Source of the DNA: Halpernia humi
Lineage (GTDB): Bacteria; Bacteroidota; Bacteroidia; Flavobacteriales; Weeksellaceae
Assembly (NCBI RefSeq): GCF_900108025.1
Contig: NZ_FNUS01000004.1
Coordinates: 124,001 to 188,000 of the forward strand
Direction: 5' to 3'
Length of the DNA stretch: 64,000 bases
In this document: positions 18,198-27,415 of the stretch, one piece after another
How the letters are laid out: each line of letters opens with the position of its first letter
How positions within the stretch are numbered: position 1 is the first letter of the stretch
Made by a program: the position numbers and the translations under genes
The notes under the pieces: model-generated
What the model saw: only the letters and a program-made list of their open reading frames with translations
Databases searched by the model: none
Told to the model about the DNA's origin: nothing

Positions 18198-18241
18198 TCA
18201 AGAACATTCAATCCATTTTTTATATCAAAATTTTAAACATT

Positions 18242-19315
18242 ATGGCACATAATATCAATTTCAACGAGAGAACAGGACGTTATTCATTTTTCAGCGTTCA
18301 GCAAAAAGCGTGGCACGGTTTAGGGCAAATCGTGGAGCAATACCCAACAAGCGAGGAAGCTATCAAACACGCAGGATTAGATTACGAAGTCGTAAAATCC
18401 CCACTATTTACCAAAGGTTCGGGCATTATCGAAACCACCAACGGTATAGAGATAGGCAGTAGCGAATTGGAAGTACCTAACTATTTCGCCAACATACGCA
18501 CCGATAACAATGCCGTATTGGGCGTAGTCGGTAAGGATTACCATATCGTACAAAACCGTGAAGCCTTTAATTTCTTTGATGCTATTGTAGGCGGTGACGA
18601 GGGCATTCTGTACGAAACCGCAGGAGCAATAGGCAACGGAGAACGCATTTTTATTACAGCCAAATTGCCCGATTATATTCGTGTAGGCAATGGCGATGAT
18701 GTTACAGAAAAGTACATTTTCCTTACCACTTCGCACGATGGTAGCGGAAGCATCACAGCCGCATTTACGCCTATCCGTATTGTTTGCCAAAACACGCTGA
18801 ATGCATCTTTACGCAGTATGACCAATGTTGTTCGTATCAAACACACTTCGGGAGCAAAACAACGTATCGAGAACGCTCACAAGATTATGGGACTTGCCAA
18901 CACATTAAGCAATCAATTGGAGAGTATTTTCAACGAATGGGCAAAAGTAAAGGTAACGGACCAAGAGGTTAAAAAGCTAATCCAATTGGCACTTTGCCCG
19001 AATAAGGAAACGCTTGACCTTATCAAAAAAGGTGCAGAAGATGAAATTTCCACCGTGTTCAAAAACACCGTTGAAGATGCTTTTGCATACGCAATGATAA
19101 GCGACACCCAACAAATGGATACGACAAAAGGAACATTGTTCGGAGCTTATAATGCGGTTACAGGTTACTATCAGAACGTAAGAAATTACAAGAATGATGA
19201 AGCCAAGTTGCAGAGCATTGTATTGGGTGGCACTGCTCAACTCAAATCACAGAAAGCATTTGAATTGTGTAATGGTTTTGCTTTAGATGGTGCAGAAATC
19301 CTAAACCTTAATTAA
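18242..19315 (+). CDS. DUF932 domain protein
   Basis: A 357-aa protein of the DUF932 / phage-plasmid-like family found on conjugative elements. Conserved parts include AWHGLGQIVEQYPTSEEAI near residue 20 and PIRIVCQNTLNASL near residue 180. Its biochemical role is unknown. It follows ssb by 44 bp in the same direction. Confidence 0.85.
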   Translation: MAHNINFNERTGRYSFFSVQQKAWHGLGQIVEQYPTSEEAIKHAGLDYEVVKSPLFTKGSGIIETTNGIEIGSSELEVPNYFANIRTDNNAVLGVVGKDYHIVQNREAFNFFDAIVGGDEGILYETAGAIGNGERIFITAKLPDYIRVGNGDDVTEKYIFLTTSHDGSGSITAAFTPIRIVCQNTLNASLRSMTNVVRIKHTSGAKQRIENAHKIMGLANTLSNQLESIFNEWAKVKVTDQEVKKLIQLALCPNKETLDLIKKGAEDEISTVFKNTVEDAFAYAMISDTQQMDTTKGTLFGAYNAVTGYYQNVRNYKNDEAKLQSIVLGGTAQLKSQKAFELCNGFALDGAEILNLN

Positions 19316-19367
19316 ATAACAACAGGCTACCGCTTTAATCGGTGGTAGCCTACTAAAAACAAAAGTT

Positions 19368-19850
19368 ATGGCAAATTGGTGCAGTAATACAGTTGTATTC
19401 GAGGGGAAACCCGAAACAATCACAGCAATACAGGAACTTTTTCAATCAATGAAGGAAAAGGAAGAAAAAACCGAAGAAGGGCAACTACCCGAATTTATTT
19501 CTAAAAATAATGGTGGTTATTTCTTCAATATCTATTGGAATGAAGGCGATGAAGGGCAATTTCAGTATGAAACAAAATGGTCGCCCAATATAGAAGTAAT
19601 TCAAAAGATAGCGGAACATTACGAAGTGAACTTTACACAGGATTATGAAGAAATGGGCAATCTTATATATGGTAGGGCAACATTTTATGACAAGCTACTC
19701 ACAGATATTTATTTGGAAGACGAAGATTTTGAACAATACGGGTTTGATGAAGAAACGGACACCTACCATTTCGAAGGAGAAATTTACGAAAGTGATTACG
19801 AGATATTGGAAACCTTGTTGGAACGAAAAATCAAAAATCAGCAACCTTAA
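19368..19850 (+). CDS. DUF1281/Api92-like protein
   Basis: A 160-aa acidic protein beginning MANWCSNTVVFEGKPETI, the signature of a ferredoxin-like fold shared with phage Api92-type proteins. The middle (WSPNIEVIQKIAEHYEVNFTQDYEE) fits the same family. Function unknown. It is a regular member of the ssb-PRTRC block. Confidence 0.75.
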   Translation: MANWCSNTVVFEGKPETITAIQELFQSMKEKEEKTEEGQLPEFISKNNGGYFFNIYWNEGDEGQFQYETKWSPNIEVIQKIAEHYEVNFTQDYEEMGNLIYGRATFYDKLLTDIYLEDEDFEQYGFDEETDTYHFEGEIYESDYEILETLLERKIKNQQP

Positions 19851-19861
19851 AATCTACCGCA

Positions 19862-20203
19862 ATGGAAATAGTAACAATAATAGCCACAAAGTTTGTACGC
19901 CACGATGTACCCGAATTGGCAACCCTGCAAAATGCAAAGGTTTACTTATTAAGGGAAAAACTGAACAAAGGCGAAAAATTGAACCGAGCCGAAAAAAATT
20001 GGCTTGCAGAAGCAGTAAACCGAAACGCCTATTTCAAAAGAGCTGTACCGCTTATGGGTTATCGCTTTGGATTTGAGGATGTTTTAAAATCCTATATCGT
20101 AAAGCAGTACGGTAGTTGGGCAGAATACAACGCTCCCGATAAAACAAGTCTTAGAAGTATCATTTATGGCAGGATTGACCAAATAGCGGAAATCAGCAAA
20201 TAA
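19862..20203 (+). CDS. Hypothetical ICE protein
   Basis: 113 aa, mixed helical, lysine-rich (REKLNKGEKLNRAEKNWLAEAV). No motif recognised. It starts 11 bp after the previous gene and is followed at 18 bp by the next, so it belongs to the same operon. Confidence 0.65.
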   Translation: MEIVTIIATKFVRHDVPELATLQNAKVYLLREKLNKGEKLNRAEKNWLAEAVNRNAYFKRAVPLMGYRFGFEDVLKSYIVKQYGSWAEYNAPDKTSLRSIIYGRIDQIAEISK

Positions 20204-20221
20204 CACTTAAAGCCAAGTACG

Positions 20222-20404
20222 ATGAAAATCATAGATAAAAAAGGGAATTGGATTGAAGTTACCGACCTCATAAAAGCTATTCAACAAACAGGTTGGTATA
20301 AAGAATATCAGCACCACCCACCAACAGAAACAGACAAGGAAAGACAGGAATATTGGGCAGATATGCACGAGAAACTTAAAAAAGAAAAAAGTAATAACAA
20401 TTAA
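20222..20404 (+). CDS. Small hypothetical ICE protein
   Basis: 60 aa, starting MKIIDKKGNWIEVTDLIKAI. No known motif. Kept as a gene because of the tight spacing on both sides (18 bp and 12 bp) and the fitting codon use. Confidence 0.6.
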   Translation: MKIIDKKGNWIEVTDLIKAIQQTGWYKEYQHHPPTETDKERQEYWADMHEKLKKEKSNNN

Positions 20405-20416
20405 AATTTAAGAACG

Positions 20417-21034
20417 ATGAACACCAATTTTTTCAATCAGATACAGCAGTTGGACTTTACAGGAGTATTACAACTGAACATTTCAAAAGGAATAGAAAGC
20501 AACCTAATTGTAACAGTATTGCTCAATAACGAACAATGCGGAGATAGTGCAAAAAATCTAATTCCACCATTGACCTTTAACGCCACACCCCAGGAGTTTG
20601 ACGAGGGATTTTTTGAGCAGATAACCACACCTATACAAAAGGTATCGGGCTTAATGGTGGATATGGAGAAATTTCAAAAGCAACTTGATGAAGCCAAAGC
20701 ACAATCGGCAATCGAGAAAGCAAAAACCGAAAAAGAGAAAAAAGAAAAAGAAGTCAAAGACAAGAAGTTTAAAGATGCAATGGCAAAGGCGGACGAGTTG
20801 GAGAAAGAGGGCAAATTCCGTGAAGCGTGGATAAAAGTTCCCGATATAACGGAGTTTCCCGAAAAAGCAGACGAGATACGCAAACGCAAAATAGCATTAT
20901 CCGACAAATTCGCAACACCGAGCCTTTTCGGAGCAATGGACGAAGCAAAACCCGAACCACCAATAGAGCAAGAAATTACTGCCGATTATCCTATTGATGA
21001 AACAGACGAAGATGAAAAGAATAGTAATCATTAA
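20417..21034 (+). CDS. PRTRC system protein E
   Basis: A 205-aa protein whose first 80 residues (MNTNFFNQIQQLDFTGVLQLNISKG) match the N-terminal domain expected of PRTRC protein E. A long charged coiled coil follows (residues 90-150, rich in K and E) and an acidic tail. PRTRC stands for ParB-related, ThiF-related cassette, a conserved block of unknown function on plasmids and ICEs. Confidence 0.75.
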   Translation: MNTNFFNQIQQLDFTGVLQLNISKGIESNLIVTVLLNNEQCGDSAKNLIPPLTFNATPQEFDEGFFEQITTPIQKVSGLMVDMEKFQKQLDEAKAQSAIEKAKTEKEKKEKEVKDKKFKDAMAKADELEKEGKFREAWIKVPDITEFPEKADEIRKRKIALSDKFATPSLFGAMDEAKPEPPIEQEITADYPIDETDEDEKNSNH

Positions 21035-21045
21035 AACAGAACATT

Positions 21046-21264
21046 ATGTTATTAGCAACGCAATTAGAAAGAGTTTTTATACTCAAAGATAAAGGACAGG
21101 ACATAAGACTGACCGACCCCGAACCACGTTGGAGCGTGGAAGCCGTAATGAATTTTTACGCCAATATGTACCCGATTTTGACTACGGCAAAAGCATCTGC
21201 ACCGCAGATAAAAGACGATGCAGTCGAGTACAAATTTGAGAGCGTAATGGGAACGAAAGGTTAA
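21046..21264 (+). CDS. PRTRC system protein C
   Basis: A 72-aa protein (RVFILKDKGQDIRLTDPEPRWSVEAVMNFYANMYPILTTA) with the ubiquitin-like length and the WSVEAVMNFYANMYP core that marks PRTRC protein C. Its small size next to a ThiF/E1-like gene suggests a modifier-and-activator arrangement, but this is inference. Confidence 0.8.
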   Translation: MLLATQLERVFILKDKGQDIRLTDPEPRWSVEAVMNFYANMYPILTTAKASAPQIKDDAVEYKFESVMGTKG

Positions 21265-21281
21265 ACCAAAATTTTAAAACA

Positions 21282-22445
21282 ATGAATTATGCAACGCAAC
21301 ATCATATCGGGAACTATCAGCATACCCGAACAGAAACGACAACGGCAATTGCACCGACAGTTGGGCGAGTTCGCCAATTGGCTACAAAGACCAAAGGACG
21401 CAAACCAAGTGCAGAAAGACAAGCAGAAATCCGTACCAATAGCAATGCTACCAATGGTATTCTAAAGTGTACGTTTCTGCCAAAACTGAAAACAGCAAAA
21501 TCCGTACAGGCTTGTCAGAAAACGGAGAGGGATTTTTACAAGTCCCTTTCCCAACTTGCCGAGCATTACAACATTGAGGCAACACAGACCAAGGATTTTG
21601 GTTTTCCCTACAATATCGTATTGGCTATGTGGGATATGGAAACCAAAGTAAAACGTACCAACAAAAATTGGGATAGTTTCAAATTGGTACAGGACAGTAA
21701 GAAAACCTTTTTCGTAAGCGAGGAAAGGTACAATGTGGGTACGACCTTGTATTATATTCCAATTATACCACTATTTCAAATGCTCAAAGACCCGAAGCGT
21801 AAAAAGACTGCACCGCTTCTATTATCAGTATGTAGTTATCTGTACCATATTGCCGATGTGCCGTATTACAGACAGGAAGACAGCTATCTGTATTGGTTAT
21901 ATGAAATGCACAAAGATTGGGTGGAACAGGACGAGAAAACGGACGAAACGGAAAGTTACAAACGTGAGTTGAGAAATGCCGAATACATTGGCGATAGAAT
22001 AGAACAAAAGCTATTTAATCGAACTAATCTAAAGGTATTTGAACAGCGTTTGAACCGATTTAAAAGTGTTGATATGTTCGACAAGGAATGTTGGCAAGTG
22101 GCTTGTAATGCGTTTGCCCTTTGTACAGAATATCCGAACACCACTATTTTCAGCAACGCAACATTGCCCGAAAAAGACCCTTATGATGATGACGAAAATG
22201 AAGTAATCGGAATGGAAAAGTACATTTCATTTATTGCAGATACCAGAGGCTGGTTATACGAAAGCCTTTCAGATACCATCAACAATGAATTTAACGAGTA
22301 CGGAGCAATGGAAGAACCTACTATTTCCAAGCGATTTGACGGAAGCGAAATACCAACAGCCAATCTTGATTTTGAGAACCGTTTGTTTGGTTTATTGAAT
22401 GATTTGAGTGGAATATTATACGAATACAAAACGATAGAAAAATGA
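21282..22445 (+). CDS. PRTRC-locus hypothetical protein (F-like)
   Basis: A 387-aa protein with a basic N-terminus (residues 1-75) and a helical remainder containing YNVGTTLYYIPIIPLFQML. It occupies the place of PRTRC protein F between C and B. I do not recognise a catalytic motif. It overlaps the next gene by 4 bp (ATGA), so the two are translationally coupled. Confidence 0.65.
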   Translation: MNYATQHHIGNYQHTRTETTTAIAPTVGRVRQLATKTKGRKPSAERQAEIRTNSNATNGILKCTFLPKLKTAKSVQACQKTERDFYKSLSQLAEHYNIEATQTKDFGFPYNIVLAMWDMETKVKRTNKNWDSFKLVQDSKKTFFVSEERYNVGTTLYYIPIIPLFQMLKDPKRKKTAPLLLSVCSYLYHIADVPYYRQEDSYLYWLYEMHKDWVEQDEKTDETESYKRELRNAEYIGDRIEQKLFNRTNLKVFEQRLNRFKSVDMFDKECWQVACNAFALCTEYPNTTIFSNATLPEKDPYDDDENEVIGMEKYISFIADTRGWLYESLSDTINNEFNEYGAMEEPTISKRFDGSEIPTANLDFENRLFGLLNDLSGILYEYKTIEK

Positions 22446-23164
22446 ATACAACAACAGATATAACAGACCATTTTGGCACATTGTACCATCCGAAATCTGC
22501 TTTGGTTTTCTATGAAACCAAAGGAACTGAAAACGATATGTATGTTGAGCATTTTGATATGGACATCAACGGAACGCCTATCAATGCCCATCCATTAACT
22601 GTAAAAGAAGCCAATATTTTAGCAAAGTCCTTACAGACCGATGAAGAAAAGAACCAAGCTTTTTTAAAACCAAAAGGAATTTTGCCGACCAATATCTTAC
22701 ACATCAATCCAAATGCGGAAAAAGGTACGGTACTTTGGTACACCAAAACACAGCAACGGAAACTGTATTTTGTGGATAGTTTGGGCATACCCAGCGGAAT
22801 GGCACAAGTACCGCCAATGCTTTGGTTGGCAAGCAAAAGCAGTCTTACGTTATTTGCTTTGGCAAGCGACAGAAGACCCACCGAGAAAACGCCATTGCAT
22901 TACGCACCTTACTTCAATATCTACGAGAAAGGCAATGTTTGTATGGGTACGGTGAGTGTTGATATTAAAAATTCGGCTTCGGTTGAGGAATTTCTACAGG
23001 CTTGGGAACATTATTTTTTCAAGTCCTATTTCAGTCATTCATTATGCGAAAACTTGACGAAAAAAAACATTGTGAACCTTTGGAAAGACCTTATCAATAC
23101 CGATAAACCCTTTCCTAAAGAAGTATTGAAAAAGAACAACAAAATCCTTAAAAATCTATTGTGA
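22442..23164 (+). CDS. PRTRC system protein B
   Basis: A 240-aa protein with the segment GILPTNILHINPNAEKGTVL followed by WYTKTQQRKLYFVDSLGIPSG, typical of PRTRC protein B. It ends FFKSYFSHSLCENLTKKN. Role unknown. It overlaps both neighbours by a few bases. Confidence 0.8.
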   Translation: MNTTTDITDHFGTLYHPKSALVFYETKGTENDMYVEHFDMDINGTPINAHPLTVKEANILAKSLQTDEEKNQAFLKPKGILPTNILHINPNAEKGTVLWYTKTQQRKLYFVDSLGIPSGMAQVPPMLWLASKSSLTLFALASDRRPTEKTPLHYAPYFNIYEKGNVCMGTVSVDIKNSASVEEFLQAWEHYFFKSYFSHSLCENLTKKNIVNLWKDLINTDKPFPKEVLKKNNKILKNLL

Positions 23165-23970
23165 TGAATACAGCAAAAACCGCAGTTCATTTTACAGATA
23201 ATTACCTGCTCAATCCTACCAATCCGATTTCGGTAAACCTTATCGGGGCAGGTGGCACAGGCTCAAAAGTATTGACTGCTTTAATGGAAATAAACGAAAG
23301 TTTGATTGCGTTGGGACACGCAGGGTTACAAGTCCGCCTTTGGGACGATGATGTTATCACGAGTGCCAATTTGGGCAGACAGCGTTTTGCAGAAAGTGAA
23401 ACAGGATTATACAAATCCGTTGCTTTAGTCAATCGTTGTAACCGTTGGGCAGGAACAAATTGGAAAGCCGAAACGGTAAAATTTGAAAAAGATAATTTTG
23501 GCAGACCACCCGAAAAAGCAAGGGTAACCATTACCATTACTTGTGTGGATAATGTACAGGCGAGGTTTGGTGTTGCTGAAATTCTTAAAGAAATAAGTTA
23601 CCGCAGACATTATCAAGACGAACCAAAATATTGGTTAGATTTTGGCAACAGCCAAGATACAGGACAAGTGCTACTATCTACTATCGGAGAGATAAAACAA
23701 CCAAATTCTGAAAAGTACGAAACGGTGGCAAGCCTGCCATTTGTTACCGATGAATTTGGCGAACTATTGAAGCAATCCGAACAAGAGGACAACACGCCAA
23801 GTTGCTCACTTGCCGAAGCGTTGGAACACCAAGATTTGTTTATCAATTCATCATTGACACAAATGGGTTGTTCGTTATTGTGGAACTTGTTTCGCAAAGG
23901 AATGACCGAATACAGGGGATTTTTTCACAATCTGAAAGATTTCCGCACCCACCCGATAAAAGTCGCCTGA
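23164..23970 (+). CDS. PRTRC system ThiF family protein
   Basis: An E1/ThiF-like adenylating enzyme, 268 aa. It has the Rossmann nucleotide-binding motif NLIGAGGTGSKVLTAL (about residues 21-36) and LWDDDVITSANLGRQRF further on. In ThiF relatives this fold adenylates the C-terminus of a small protein; protein C of the same cassette is a possible substrate (inference). The start is taken at the ATG that overlaps the stop of protein B. Confidence 0.82.
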   Translation: MNTAKTAVHFTDNYLLNPTNPISVNLIGAGGTGSKVLTALMEINESLIALGHAGLQVRLWDDDVITSANLGRQRFAESETGLYKSVALVNRCNRWAGTNWKAETVKFEKDNFGRPPEKARVTITITCVDNVQARFGVAEILKEISYRRHYQDEPKYWLDFGNSQDTGQVLLSTIGEIKQPNSEKYETVASLPFVTDEFGELLKQSEQEDNTPSCSLAEALEHQDLFINSSLTQMGCSLLWNLFRKGMTEYRGFFHNLKDFRTHPIKVA

Positions 23971-24397
23971 CCCGAAAATTTGGGTGGCAAAAATGCAATT
24001 CCTCGCTACGGTCGGAAACGCATTTTTGCGGTTTAAAGCGGATGCAACCACTTTGTCAAAATGCACCACTACACAATTGCCTTTCCTTACATTTTACCAA
24101 ACAGATTGCTAAATTATTACGTGGGATATTCGCTATCCCATTTGCTGTATTTAGTATTGACTTCTTTTCTTTCCACACAGCGATCAAAGAAAAGCAAAAG
24201 AACGTCGCCTGATTAATGATCGCTTATGACCTGTTTTTCGGATAGAAATATTTCGAAGAAAATTACTATTTAGCAGCTTAGCAGCAATATGAATTTAGTA
24301 GACAATTTAAGCTAATAACAAACTTAAACTGACAAAAAGTCTGAACCAAATAAATGGGCAACTGTTTGATATATAAAGATGTATAAAAACTAAAATT
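23971..24397. other. Gap between PRTRC block and CBASS operon
   Basis: About 430 bp. An open frame of 136 codons overlaps the end of the ThiF gene in another frame and is not credible. Composition shifts here from the more balanced ICE backbone to the clearly AT-richer defence cargo, so this is the likely left edge of the cargo. Confidence 0.45.
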
Positions 24398-25381
24398 ATG
24401 AAGTTATCAAATAAAGATTTACAAAACTTTATTGAGAAGATCAAACTGCAGCCTGAAAATATGGGTAAATACAGAGATCAAATCAATAATTTGAAAGAAA
24501 AATTAGAAAAAAAAATTGCTGAAGATGATAGTCACGGATTAAAAGTTCAAAAGTACATTATTGCTGGTTCGTGGAAAAAGCATACAATTTTAAAACCTAC
24601 TGGAGAAAACCCTATAGATATAGATTTGGTACTCTTTATTTCTGGAGATAAAGAAATTCATAATGATCTACCCAAATTATATGATTATATTGTTTCCTAT
24701 TTAAAAAGTATATATCCACAAAAGGATATTCAAAGAGATGTTGATGCTAAAGGAAATACAAAATCAATAACAATTTCCTTTAGTGGAACAGGTTTACAAG
24801 TTGACATTGTTCCTGTTGTTCCACTACAAGATATAGCCGAATATGTTTGGCAGCCAAGTCGACGCGGTGGAAAAAAATATATAACAAGTATCAGTAAACA
24901 ATTAAGCTTTTCACTAGAAAAAAGGCAAAAAAATCCATCTTACACCTCCATTGTTAGAACAATAAAATGGTGGAAAAATTATAAAGAATTGCAGCCTACA
25001 GACAACGAACCAGGTTTATCATCATTTTCAATTGAATTAATTGTTGCTTATTTAGATGAGAACTATGGTATAGAAGAAAGTATTGAAGAAGGTGTAATTC
25101 GATTCTTTCAATTCGTAAGTAATCCATCATTTCCCATAATTGAATTTAAAGATTCAATTAAATCAATTCCTGGCAATTATGACTCACCTATTTACATTGC
25201 TGATAATACAAACAAAGAGAACAATATTGTGAAACGTCTTGATAAAAACAAATGGGATGAAATTATTGAAGAAGCTGAAGATGCCTTTGATACCTTAAAT
25301 ATTGCCGAATCAAAAAATAATAAAGGAGACACTATTCAAGAATGGAAACGTGTTTTCGGACCAACTTTTAATTTAGATTAA
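24398..25381 (+). CDS. CD-NTase (CBASS cyclic oligonucleotide synthase)
   Basis: The sensor-synthase of a CBASS anti-phage system, 327 aa. The nucleotidyltransferase fold shows GSWKKHT at residues 57-63, the metal-binding pair DID at 74-76 and the third acid at D136 (LQVDIVPVV). A helical C-terminal domain follows. Activated by infection, such enzymes make cyclic di- or trinucleotides. The clade (C or D would fit the HORMA context) is not certain. It overlaps the HORMA gene by 1 bp. Confidence 0.88.
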   Translation: MKLSNKDLQNFIEKIKLQPENMGKYRDQINNLKEKLEKKIAEDDSHGLKVQKYIIAGSWKKHTILKPTGENPIDIDLVLFISGDKEIHNDLPKLYDYIVSYLKSIYPQKDIQRDVDAKGNTKSITISFSGTGLQVDIVPVVPLQDIAEYVWQPSRRGGKKYITSISKQLSFSLEKRQKNPSYTSIVRTIKWWKNYKELQPTDNEPGLSSFSIELIVAYLDENYGIEESIEEGVIRFFQFVSNPSFPIIEFKDSIKSIPGNYDSPIYIADNTNKENNIVKRLDKNKWDEIIEEAEDAFDTLNIAESKNNKGDTIQEWKRVFGPTFNLD

Positions 25382-25896
25382 TGCCTATGTACGGAACAAC
25401 TACAAAAACCAGCACTTATACAGTTTTAGATATAAGAAAAACCTTTGAAGGCTGTGAAGCTGATATTAGAACAATTGCACGAAGAACTGGAAAATGGACA
25501 ATGGAATATGTTGATAAACTATTCTATGACATACTTTTATTGGCTGAAAATGAATATTTATATTCAGTTGATGTTGTATTACTAAACAGCGAGACAGAAA
25601 GAGTAATTCGAGCTTCAAAATTTATTGTGAATTCTCTTGGAACATCTACAGAAAGTGAAAGAGCAGGTAAGAATAATGATTGGACTGACATTCCAAATAC
25701 AAGATTATCAGTCATTTTGGCATATACTCAAAAATGGAAAAATTTAAATGCTTCAGAAAAAGAAAATTTTTCAAAAGGTTTTAAATTATCATGGACGGCA
25801 TCCTCTATTGATAATTCATTCCCCAGTCTTCAAAGTTCAAATGCTCAATTATATGCTAGCAAAGGATATGAATTAAAAAAAACTAATTACAAATAG
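25381..25896 (+). CDS. cap7: CBASS HORMA-domain protein (Cap7)
   Basis: A 171-aa protein with the layout of bacterial HORMA domains of type III CBASS: an N-terminal TYTVLDIRKTFEGCEADIRTIA helix, a central DKLFYDILLLAENEYLYSVDVVLL strand-helix region, and a C-terminal segment that would be the closure belt. In known systems it binds peptides from infecting phage and switches on the CD-NTase. The call rests on position between CD-NTase and TRIP13 as well as on the pattern. Confidence 0.75.
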   Translation: MPMYGTTTKTSTYTVLDIRKTFEGCEADIRTIARRTGKWTMEYVDKLFYDILLLAENEYLYSVDVVLLNSETERVIRASKFIVNSLGTSTESERAGKNNDWTDIPNTRLSVILAYTQKWKNLNASEKENFSKGFKLSWTASSIDNSFPSLQSSNAQLYASKGYELKKTNYK

Positions 25897-25898
25897 CT

Positions 25899-26783
25899 AT
25901 GAATAATATTTTTGACAATATAGTTGAATTACCTAACAAGGGTATACAAGAAAGAGCAAAGAACTTAGTTGGTTTTGATTCAAAATTCGATAGAATTTTT
26001 TCTAACTTAAAATTATTACTTGATCAAGAAGGATTAAGTGAATGGAGTAAAAAGTTTCACAAAGTAGAGCTACCGATTATTTCTCAGCTTCAAGAGAAGT
26101 ATCCGCTAATTATACTGTCTGGAGACGCAGGTACCGGAAAAACAATTTCCGCTGAAGCAATTGCAGATAGAATGTTACGAGAACTTAAAAAAGACGGTTT
26201 TTTTCTCAAACTAAGTACAAGAGTAAGAGGAGAAGGTTTACATGGTCAAATGGGTAACTTGGTAAATGATGCGTTCAGTGAATTAAAAAATCAAGCGGGA
26301 AAAAGAAGAATTGCATTTTTATTGATTGATGAGGCTGATGCTATAGCCTCAACTAGGTCAACTATGCAAATGCATCAAGAAGAAAAGGCAGCTGTTAATA
26401 CATTAATTCAAAAAATTGACGAATTAAGAGAATTAAATGGTAGAGCTATTTTATTCATGTCAACAAATAGACTTCATTTTCTGGATGAAGCAATTATTCG
26501 AAGAGCTGCAATAATATTAGAATTTGAGAGACCTACTTTTGATGAGAGAAAGCAATTGTTTGAAAAATCAATTGGAGAAATTGGATTAAACGATAAAGAA
26601 TTAGAAACTTTAGCAGATTTAACTGGTGAAAAACATAATAATGGTTTAGCTTTTTCTTTTTCAGACATTCGATTGAGAGTCTTACCTGAAGCAGTATCTA
26701 AATGTTTTCCTTCAAAAGCATTGGACTTTGAATCGGTAAAAGAAACAATCATTCAATTAAATCCAAGTCCAAAAATAATATGA
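25899..26783 (+). CDS. cap6: CBASS TRIP13-like AAA+ ATPase (Cap6)
   Basis: A 294-aa AAA+ ATPase. Walker A GDAGTGKT is at residues 75-82, Walker B LLIDEADA at 141-148, sensor 1 in FMSTNRLH, and an RRAAIILEF arginine-finger region. TRIP13/Pch2 relatives remodel HORMA domains from closed to open; in CBASS this keeps the system off. It starts 2 bp after the HORMA stop and overlaps the effector gene by 4 bp. Confidence 0.88.
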   Translation: MNNIFDNIVELPNKGIQERAKNLVGFDSKFDRIFSNLKLLLDQEGLSEWSKKFHKVELPIISQLQEKYPLIILSGDAGTGKTISAEAIADRMLRELKKDGFFLKLSTRVRGEGLHGQMGNLVNDAFSELKNQAGKRRIAFLLIDEADAIASTRSTMQMHQEEKAAVNTLIQKIDELRELNGRAILFMSTNRLHFLDEAIIRRAAIILEFERPTFDERKQLFEKSIGEIGLNDKELETLADLTGEKHNNGLAFSFSDIRLRVLPEAVSKCFPSKALDFESVKETIIQLNPSPKII

Positions 26784-27415
26784 AAGATAATCTCATAAAA
26801 TATACCATACCTATTTTACTTATTATTATTGGATTATTTGACAATGATTTTTGGCATTCTCCATTTACAAGAGCAGGTATAATTTCTTTAATAACATTGA
26901 TTTTAGGTTGGTTAATAGATAATTATAAACAACTAATATTAATTATTAATACTCAAATTTTGCACCGCAAAAAAGATTTTCGTTTATCAATTGCGTATCT
27001 GTACAGAATTAAAGTTGACAATGAGTATTTACTAGTAAAAAGTAGAACCAGAAATTATTATCAGCCAGTAGGTGGATGTTATAAAACATTACCTAGTAGT
27101 AGTGCTATTTTTGAAAAATTAGAAGTAAAACCTGACAGAAAGTTTGAAACAGAAAAAGGAATAGCTAAAAATGATTTGAGAGTTTATGTTAGGGGAAAAA
27201 ATGTAATCTCTTTTCTTAAATGGTTCGATTCAAAAAAGGATAGGGAAATTTCTCCATGGAGAGAGTTTTGTGAAGAATTAATCTCAGAAGACATTTTACC
27301 CTGGAGACAATTTCGCTTCATTGATTATGTAGGCTTCCCCTTTTTAGTACAAGTTAAAAGTATACAATATTCTATTACGTTTACAGTTGAAGGACTAAGT
27401 GATGCGAAGGCGTAG
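26780..27415 (+). pseudogene. cap16: CBASS effector, 5' part (Cap16-type: 2 TM + NUDIX), cut by IS3
   Basis: The first 201 codons of the effector, then IS-derived codons to a stop at 27415. Two hydrophobic helices (about residues 8-20 and 32-48) precede a SMODS-associated NUDIX domain. QPVGG at 95-99 and REFCEEL at 161-167 fit the NUDIX box REuxEE. Joining this to the fragment at 28570-28860 across the IS gives a continuous 297-aa frame (...SITFTFFGGAYNYEF...). The truncated product lacks the last third and is probably inactive. Similar proteins are named Cap16 in CBASS surveys; how they kill is not settled. Confidence 0.8.

Noticed and set aside
19645-20076. 143-codon frame overlapping the DUF1281 gene
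   Set aside because: A frame-shifted shadow of two real genes; composition rich in Lys/Arg/Cys without a domain.
23802-24212. 136-codon open frame overlapping the ThiF gene
   Set aside because: Another frame of a clear gene with no recognisable product.
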